From: Flavobacterium sp. CS20
Lineage (GTDB): Bacteria; Bacteroidota; Bacteroidia; Flavobacteriales; Flavobacteriaceae
Length of the DNA: 64,000 nt
Direction of reading: 5' to 3'
Assembly (NCBI RefSeq): GCF_018080005.1
Contig: NZ_CP073015.1
Coordinates: forward strand, 930,001-994,000
Part shown: positions 58,927 to 64,000 of the stretch, in pieces
How positions within the stretch are numbered: position 1 is the first letter of the stretch
How the letters are laid out: every line of letters begins with the position of its first letter
Notes under the pieces: model-generated
Seen by the model: the letters and a program-made list of their open reading frames with translations, nothing else
Database searches by the model: none
Told to the model about the DNA's origin: nothing
Program-made: the position numbers and the translations under genes

Positions 58927-60069
58927 ATGAAAACTTCAAATCACAACAACAGCAAAAATTCCCTTTGGGTAAGTAAATCCTTAAGTAAAACTTTTTTTAT
59001 TTTAATAACATTATTGGCTTTTGTCATTAGTTCATGTAGTAGCAGTGACGATGAAAACGATGATAATGGAGGCGGTGATGTACCAGTAGTAGATGATAGT
59101 GGTATCTTAGAAAACCTCCGTATTACCAATCTTGATTCTAATACATTCCCATGGAATAGTGCACAATCTCTCACTAACGAATGTAGCCTCATCAGTTTGA
59201 CTAATGGCAAAACAAAACGTTGGGATATTGAGGGTCAAGGTCTTATCCCTGTAAAAATCAACAACCTTTCATCTGTACCACAAGCTTTAGATCTGATAGA
59301 AGAAAACTTGGGAATGCCGTTGTTTGACAGAACAAGCATAGCCAACACGCCAGATGAAGATATTACACAAGGTATCGTTTTTGGTGCTGAAGAAGAAGTC
59401 GGTTCATATAGTTACCAGTTTAATAATAGTTCTGGTTGTGGTGATGTTTCGTTTAAAGCCACCACAGAATATCTCAGTCAAGATTTTGAATTAGAGTACG
59501 ATGTTGATGGAAATATCGTTGGGTATGATTATCCAGTATTGGGGCAAGCTTATGATGTTAATGGCACTGCTGTGGGCAATGTTTTGGACGGCTCGCCTTA
59601 CATTTTTGATAACAACAATGTAGTTGTCGGCATCTTAGCTCAAGAAAGTCAACTGCTCTACGATATCAATGGAAAAGCCATTTGCACATCACTCTCAGGA
59701 AGTCCACTATTTGATGCAAATGAAACCGCTATTGGTACCACTGTAGAAGGTAGCGAGGACGGTTTTTTTAGCCTTGATAGTCAAAAAAATTATGGATATT
59801 ATGACGCCTCAGGACGCATCAATGGGGTTATTTTAGTACGTCTTGATACCATGCAGTGTGAATTCAGCAGTGATGAAGATGAAATAGAAATGATTGTCAA
59901 CAAGTTGGGATATGCTTTGGGTATGGGCACCAATTTTGACGGGTTTGGTAGTTTTAATGCATCAGGGAATTTTGATATCAATGCCAACTTTTGGAATGTA
60001 CTCAATACCTTGTATCACAATCCTATAGGAAGCGATGAAGATTCTGTGGTTATTTATAAGCTTAATTAG
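58927..60069 (+). CDS. Repeat-containing lipoprotein, 380 aa
   Basis: The long lipoprotein signal ends LLAFVISSC with SSSDDENDD after it. Residues about 190-285 contain four degenerate repeats of about 22 aa of the form YDxNGxxVGxxLxGSPLFD (YDVDGNIVGYDYPVLGQ, YDVNGTAVGNVLDGSPYIF, YDINGKAICTSLSGSPLF, DANETAIGTTVEGS). The C-terminus, GYALGMGTNFDGFGSF and FWNVLNTLYHNPIG, resembles the zinc-site end of some bacterial metalloproteins (HALGLGxHFxGFG), but the expected HExxH is NKLGY here, so catalysis is doubtful. That resemblance is from memory and uncertain. Confidence 0.7.
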   Translation: MKTSNHNNSKNSLWVSKSLSKTFFILITLLAFVISSCSSSDDENDDNGGGDVPVVDDSGILENLRITNLDSNTFPWNSAQSLTNECSLISLTNGKTKRWDIEGQGLIPVKINNLSSVPQALDLIEENLGMPLFDRTSIANTPDEDITQGIVFGAEEEVGSYSYQFNNSSGCGDVSFKATTEYLSQDFELEYDVDGNIVGYDYPVLGQAYDVNGTAVGNVLDGSPYIFDNNNVVVGILAQESQLLYDINGKAICTSLSGSPLFDANETAIGTTVEGSEDGFFSLDSQKNYGYYDASGRINGVILVRLDTMQCEFSSDEDEIEMIVNKLGYALGMGTNFDGFGSFNASGNFDINANFWNVLNTLYHNPIGSDEDSVVIYKLN

Positions 60070-60075
60070 GTAGTT

Positions 60076-60472
60076 TGTCATTCCGTTTGTCATTCCGTTT
60101 GTCATTCCGACGATCGGTTGTCATTCCGACGGCAGGAGGAATCTCTCTTTCACGTATTGGGGTTCGGTTCACTGAAAGATTCCTCTACCGAGACTTCGGT
60201 ATCAGAATGACAAGGGGTTTGTCATTCCGACGATCGGTTGTCATTCCGACGGCAGGAGGAATCTCTCTCTCACGTATTGGTTTTCATTTCACTGAAAGAT
60301 TCCTCTACCGAGACTTCGGTATCAGAATGACAAGGGAATGTCATTCCGACGGCAGGATGTCATTCCGACGGAAGGAGGAATCTTTCTCACGTATTGGTTT
60401 TCATTTCACTGAAAGATTCCTCTACCGAGACTTCGGTATCAGAATGACAAGGGAATGTCATTCCGATACCGA
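60076..60472. repeat. Cluster of palindromic intergenic repeats (about 3 units)
   Basis: The unit is GTCATTCCGACGGCAGGAGG, AATCTCTC, a CACGTATTGG spacer, then GAAAGATTCCTCTACCGAGA and CTTCGGTATCAGAATGACAA. The ends are inverted (GTCATTC / GAATGAC; AGGAATCT / AGATTCCT), so each unit can fold. Units start near 60076, 60219 and 60338. The 145-codon ORF across it is an artefact of the repeat. Confidence 0.85.
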
Positions 60473-60512
60473 AGCATCGTCACTGTGTTTATCTTTGAAT
60501 GACTATTGTTAG

Positions 60513-61050
60513 GCTTTGTTTGGGGTGAGAAGTGTTAGGCTGTTGCTGGTCTAAGTATAGTTTTCAACGTTTGTTGATAACTAAATTTGGTATGCTCTAT
60601 TCTATTTTATATTTTTGGATATCGATAATACGGAAATATCGGTTTTAATACCAGCTCAAAAATATGAATACAGGCTAATCCTCATTCTTTTTTTGAGCTT
60701 TTTTTATTTTTTTTGAGTAAATATTTCACAATAAATCGGCTTTTTTAATACTTATATTTAATATTTTTTTAATATTTTTTGCATATTTTGAATCCATAAA
60801 ATGTAAGTTTCATTTTTTTTTATTAACTTTTTTATTCAATATGAGCATTTTTTTTAGGGTTTACCCCGATATACCTATGTTTTTATCTGCTCAAATGCAT
60901 AATTTGGGTTCAAATTGATTTTAAAAAAAAAGCTGTAGCGACAAATTTTAAAACCACCTTAGGTTTTGAGTAAAACCACCTTAGGTTTTGATCATAACCT
61001 AAGCAGGAAATTGAAGAAACCTGCGGTTGTTTTTGTGATAAATCTTTAGA
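60513..61050. other. AT-rich intergenic stretch
   Basis: About 540 bp with no gene. It contains a direct repeat AAAACCACCTTAGGTTTTGA (about 60951-60991, two adjacent copies, each itself palindromic) and a GCAGG...CCTGC hairpin at about 61002-61024. Both lie downstream of the HU-like gene and may be part of its 3' end. Confidence 0.5.
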
Positions 61051-61051
61051 T

Positions 61052-61096
61052 TTTACAAAAAAAAACCTTGGTTCACGGAAAAAACCAAGGTTTTAA
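61052..61096 (-). terminator. Intrinsic terminator of the HU-like gene
   Basis: On the minus strand AAAACCTTGG (61094 to 61085) pairs with CCAAGGTTTTT (61071 to 61061) and is followed by a T run. It lies 28 bp after the HU-like stop. Confidence 0.85.
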
Positions 61097-61123
61097 TACA
61101 AGCTTAAAACTTATGAATAGAGG

Positions 61124-61504
61124 CTAATCCACTTTTTTGAATTCTAAAGTTTTAAGCAAATCACGGAATCTCTTGCCAGGTCTAAACAAAATTTTAGAGT
61201 CCTTTATGGCGTTTGAGCTCACATCTTCTTCAAGGTCGAAACCTTCTGAGCTAAGGCTGACGCGAAAAGAGCCTAAGTCTCCTAGATACACAATATGTCC
61301 TTGGCTGAGCTCGTCAGACATGTTGTGGACAAATGCTTCCAGTACAGCAAGGCAATCTGCCTTACGAACTGTTGATTGATTGGAAATTAAAAATGCCAAT
61401 CGATTCAGATCTGTACGCCCACTTGTTTTGACCTGGGCGTAAAACTTGCGTGGTGCCGCCACATCTTGTGGGTTCACCTTTTGAACGGTTTTAAATGTTA
61501 CCAT
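61124..61504 (-). CDS. HU-like DNA-binding protein (Bacteroidota type)
   Basis: 126 aa. The pattern of the extended HU family in Bacteroidota is seen: KTVQKVNPQDVAAPRKFYAQ at the start, TVRKADCLAVLEAFVHNM (dimer helices), VYLGDLGSFRVSLSSEGF (beta arms) and LFRPGKRFRDLLK. It is likely a nucleoid or DNA-bending protein of a lineage-specific subgroup with an extra N-terminal 25 residues compared with classic HU. It is monocistronic with a strong terminator and about 280 bp of upstream AT-rich DNA. Confidence 0.88.
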   Translation of the reverse strand: MVTFKTVQKVNPQDVAAPRKFYAQVKTSGRTDLNRLAFLISNQSTVRKADCLAVLEAFVHNMSDELSQGHIVYLGDLGSFRVSLSSEGFDLEEDVSSNAIKDSKILFRPGKRFRDLLKTLEFKKVD

Positions 61505-61769
61505 TGTTAAAAAATTTATGGCAGATGAAACTGCCTGGTTAATATTGGTGTAAATTTAAAAAGCTTTTTTTATTTTTTTAGTAATACTATAAATAAGGTT
61601 TTCAACAAGTTATGAACATTTAGTTTGTTTGTTGATTATTAATAAGTTAGTTATAATACTGATATATAATGTATTATAATATTATTATTTTGTATATTAT
61701 TGTTTTACAGTAGTTTAAATGTGTTAAAAAAAATAAACGATAGGATGATTTTTTTTCACTTATTGAGTT

Positions 61770-62195
61770 TTGTTTCGCGGATAGATTCCTCTACCGAGAC
61801 TTCGGTATCAGAATGACAAGGGAATGTCATTCCGACGGCAGGATGTCATTCCGACGATCGGTTGTCATTCCGACGGCAGGAGGAATCTCTCTTTCACGTA
61901 TTGGAGTTCGGTCCACTGAAAGATTCCTCTACCGAGACTTCGGTATCAGAATGACAAGGGAGGTTCGGTTCACTGAGAGATTCTTCACTTCGCAGGCTCC
62001 GTTCAGAATGACAAGGGAATGTCATTCCGACGATCGGTTGTCATTCCGACGGTAGGAGGAATCTTTTTTCACGTATTGGGGTTCGGTTCACTGAGAGATT
62101 CTTCACTCCGCGAGCTCCGTTCAGAATGACAAGGGAGGTTCGGTTCACTGGGAGATTCCTCGTCACTGCGTTTGCCTCGGAATGACAGGGGAGGT
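61770..62195. repeat. Cluster of palindromic intergenic repeats (about 4 units)
   Basis: Same repeat as at 60076-60472, with two variants of the right arm: TCCTCTACCGAGACTTCGG and TTCTTCACTCCGC...CTCCGTTCAGAATGAC. Units start near 61770, 61825, 61960 and 62020. The cluster lies between the HU-like gene and the peptidase gene, so HU is bracketed by two clusters. Confidence 0.85.
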
Positions 62196-62199
62196 TTGT

Positions 62200-63273
62200 T
62201 TAATTTTTAAAATAACTAAAATCATCACCTTCTTTAATGTTAAGTAAAGAATGGTAAATGAGTTCAATCACGGCTTCTACATCTTTTTGATGTACCATTT
62301 CTACCGTAGTATGCATGTATCTTAAAGGTAAAGAAATTAAAGCTGAAGCTACACCGCCATTACTGTAAGCAAAGGCATCGGTATCTGTACCAGTCATTCG
62401 GCTTGTCGCCATGCGTTGAAATGGAATGTTATTTTTTTCAGCCGTTTCAATCAACAATTCTCTTAAGTTATTTTGAACTGCCGGAGCATAACTGATCACT
62501 GGATTATCACCTATCTTGGTTAATCCTTCTTTCTTTTTATCAATCATAGGGGTTGTGGTGTCATGACACACATCGGTAACAATAGCCACGTTGGGTTTGA
62601 TGTTTTGAGTAATCATTTCAGCACCGCGTAAACCTATTTCTTCTTGAACCGAATTGGTGATATAAAGACCAAAAGGAAGTTCAATTTTGTTTTCTTTTAG
62701 TTTTTTAGCTACTTCAACTATCATAAATCCGCCCATGCGGTTATCTAAACCTCTACACACAAATTTATCTTTGTTAAGTACAAAAAATTCATCGGGATAA
62801 GTAATCACACAACCTACATGAACGCCAAGTTTTTCTACTTCTTCCTTATTAGAACAGCCTACATCAATACAAATGTTATCAAGTTGTGGTGCTTTTTCGT
62901 TAGATTTATCTCGGGTGTGAATTGCAGGCCAACCAAAAACACCTTTAACTATACCGTTTTTTGTATGGATATTAACACGTTTTGAAGTCGCTATTTGATG
63001 GTCGCTACCGCCATTTCTGATGACGTAAATCAAACCTTCATCGGTTATATAGTTGACATACCAAGAAATTTCGTCAGCATGACCTTCTATAACAACTTTG
63101 TATTTGGCTTCTGGATTGATTACACCAACAGCTGTGCCATAAATATCTGTGATAAACTCATCGACATAAGGTTTTAAATACTCCATCCAAAGTTTTTGTC
63201 CTTCAGACTCATAACCAGTTGGAGATGCGTTGTTTAAGTATTGTTCTAAAAATTCAAGTGATTTTTTATTCAT
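62200..63273 (-). CDS. M42-family metallopeptidase (glutamyl aminopeptidase-like)
   Basis: 357 aa. Co-catalytic metal ligands are visible: IEGHADEISWYV (His-x-Asp), CRGLDNRMGGFM (Asp), NSVQEEIGLRGAEMI (paired Glu), AIVTDVCHDTT (Asp) and the final RYMHTTVEMV (His). M42 enzymes are cytosolic tetrahedral aminopeptidases that trim peptides. It has no signal peptide. It is divergent from the DUF4294 gene with about 90 bp between. Confidence 0.92.
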   Translation of the reverse strand: MNKKSLEFLEQYLNNASPTGYESEGQKLWMEYLKPYVDEFITDIYGTAVGVINPEAKYKVVIEGHADEISWYVNYITDEGLIYVIRNGGSDHQIATSKRVNIHTKNGIVKGVFGWPAIHTRDKSNEKAPQLDNICIDVGCSNKEEVEKLGVHVGCVITYPDEFFVLNKDKFVCRGLDNRMGGFMIVEVAKKLKENKIELPFGLYITNSVQEEIGLRGAEMITQNIKPNVAIVTDVCHDTTTPMIDKKKEGLTKIGDNPVISYAPAVQNNLRELLIETAEKNNIPFQRMATSRMTGTDTDAFAYSNGGVASALISLPLRYMHTTVEMVHQKDVEAVIELIYHSLLNIKEGDDFSYFKN

Positions 63274-63366
63274 AAAGTGTAAAATTTTGAGCGAAATTAA
63301 TCAATTTTAAAATACTGACTTCTTATAATAATCTATTTTTGGAATAATTTTTGGTCAACATTAACT

Positions 63367-64000
63367 ATGAAAATTAAATTATTTATCGTTTTGATTTGGT
63401 GTGGTGTTTATCAAGTTATAAATGCACAGGTAGAGGATTACTCACCAACTTCTGCACCTAAAAAAATGATTATTATTGAACGCGACTCTTTAGTGGTTAA
63501 TGAAATCACTTTAGACGAAGTTATAGTGTTTCAACCTTTAAAGTTTGACTCCAAATCTGAAATGCGAAATTATCTGATTTTGAGAAGAAAGACTAGAAAG
63601 GTTTGTACTTATGCTGTTTTGGTCGCTGATAGACTTGAAAAACTCAATGCTAGATTAGAAACATTAGACTCTAAACGAAAAAAAAGACGCTATACTAAAC
63701 GTATTCAAAAGTATATTGAAGGCAAGTTTACCGATCAGTTAAAAAAGCTTACCAAAACTGAAGGACAAATATTGGTTAAACTCATGCACAGACAAACGGG
63801 CATTACTACTTTTGATTTGGTTAAAGAACTAAAAAGTGGATGGCGTGCGTTTTGGTACAATACCACGGCAAGTTTGTTTAATATTTCACTTAAAGAAGAA
63901 TACAATCCTTATGAGGTGAAAGAAGACTACCTTATCGAAGATATTTTGCAACGCTCTTTTAAAGATGGTGTTTTAGAAAAACACGAGCCTGCTTTTGAAA
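63367..64000 (+). CDS. DUF4294 family protein (incomplete at window end)
   Basis: The frame opens at 63367 (MKIKLFIVLIWCGVYQVINA, signal peptide) and is still open at the window edge (211 codons). It contains ITLDEVIVFQPLKFDSKSEM, YLILRRKTRKVCTYAVLVAD, LMHRQTGITTFDLVKELKSG and WRAFWYNTTASLFNISLKEE, the conserved body of DUF4294 in flavobacteria. It is probably periplasmic. The function is unknown. Confidence 0.88.
   Translation, partial: MKIKLFIVLIWCGVYQVINAQVEDYSPTSAPKKMIIIERDSLVVNEITLDEVIVFQPLKFDSKSEMRNYLILRRKTRKVCTYAVLVADRLEKLNARLETLDSKRKKRRYTKRIQKYIEGKFTDQLKKLTKTEGQILVKLMHRQTGITTFDLVKELKSGWRAFWYNTTASLFNISLKEEYNPYEVKEDYLIEDILQRSFKDGVLEKHEPAFE

Noticed and set aside
60075..60512. 145-codon ORF with repeated SFRRSV and ISLSRIG segments
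   Set aside because: It is a translation of the palindromic GTCATTCCG repeats. The same repeats elsewhere are not open in that frame.
60076..62195. CRISPR array
   Set aside because: The repeats are long, partly inverted, variable in spacing, have no unique spacers of uniform size, and no cas genes are nearby.

Overview
The window is AT-rich DNA from a member of the Bacteroidota, very probably a flavobacterium. The support is many lipoproteins with Cys-Ser-Ser-Asp-Asp type signals, a type IX secretion C-terminal domain, and DUF4294, DUF6252, DUF5074 and DUF2147 proteins. I cannot name the species.

Positions 1 to about 46970 are dominated by what I read as a degenerate chromosomal integron. 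Fourteen long attC-like sites (about 130-220 bp) each begin with an NNNYAAC box, carry a near-perfect 17-20 bp stem around a variable spacer, and end with a GTT core. A C-terminal remnant of a tyrosine recombinase (3112-3276) reads straight into a conserved attI-like segment. That segment, with the last codons of the integrase gene, recurs at 40060-40117. In all six uninterrupted cassettes the bases after the upstream GTT are the reverse complement of the box that opens the cassette's own attC, as integron cassettes require. Cargo: toxin-antitoxin pairs, an RmuC homologue, three HExxH metalloprotease-like proteins, two paralogous two-lipoprotein cassettes, a SIR2-like protein, a T9SS-exported lipase-like protein and one cassette with no ORF.

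The array has been invaded by elements that use attC as a target. Four group II introns lie on the bottom strand next to the NNNYAAC box. Three IS110-family copies and five copies of a 130-bp attC-mimicking element with the same ends sit 8 nt after a GTT core. Two IS3-like elements sit 17 nt after a GTT core. An IS1634-family element with 110-bp direct repeats splits the lipase gene. All seven cassettes bounded by these elements have lost the start/end complementarity. Many genes carry single-base frameshifts.

Between the two attI-like copies lies a methionine/homoserine operon on the minus strand (SAM-I riboswitch, metY-type sulfhydrylase, osmC with an internal stop, metX, hom). After 46970 the sequence becomes ordinary chromosome: ppk1; a cobalamin riboswitch with a BtuB-like receptor and beta-propeller lipoprotein; an RluA-type pseudouridine synthase; a hydrolase; a broken DUF2147 gene; a YihY-family protein; nadC; a glycosyltransferase cut by an IS66 element; a repeat-containing lipoprotein; an HU-like protein between two clusters of palindromic repeats; an M42 peptidase; and the start of a DUF4294 gene.
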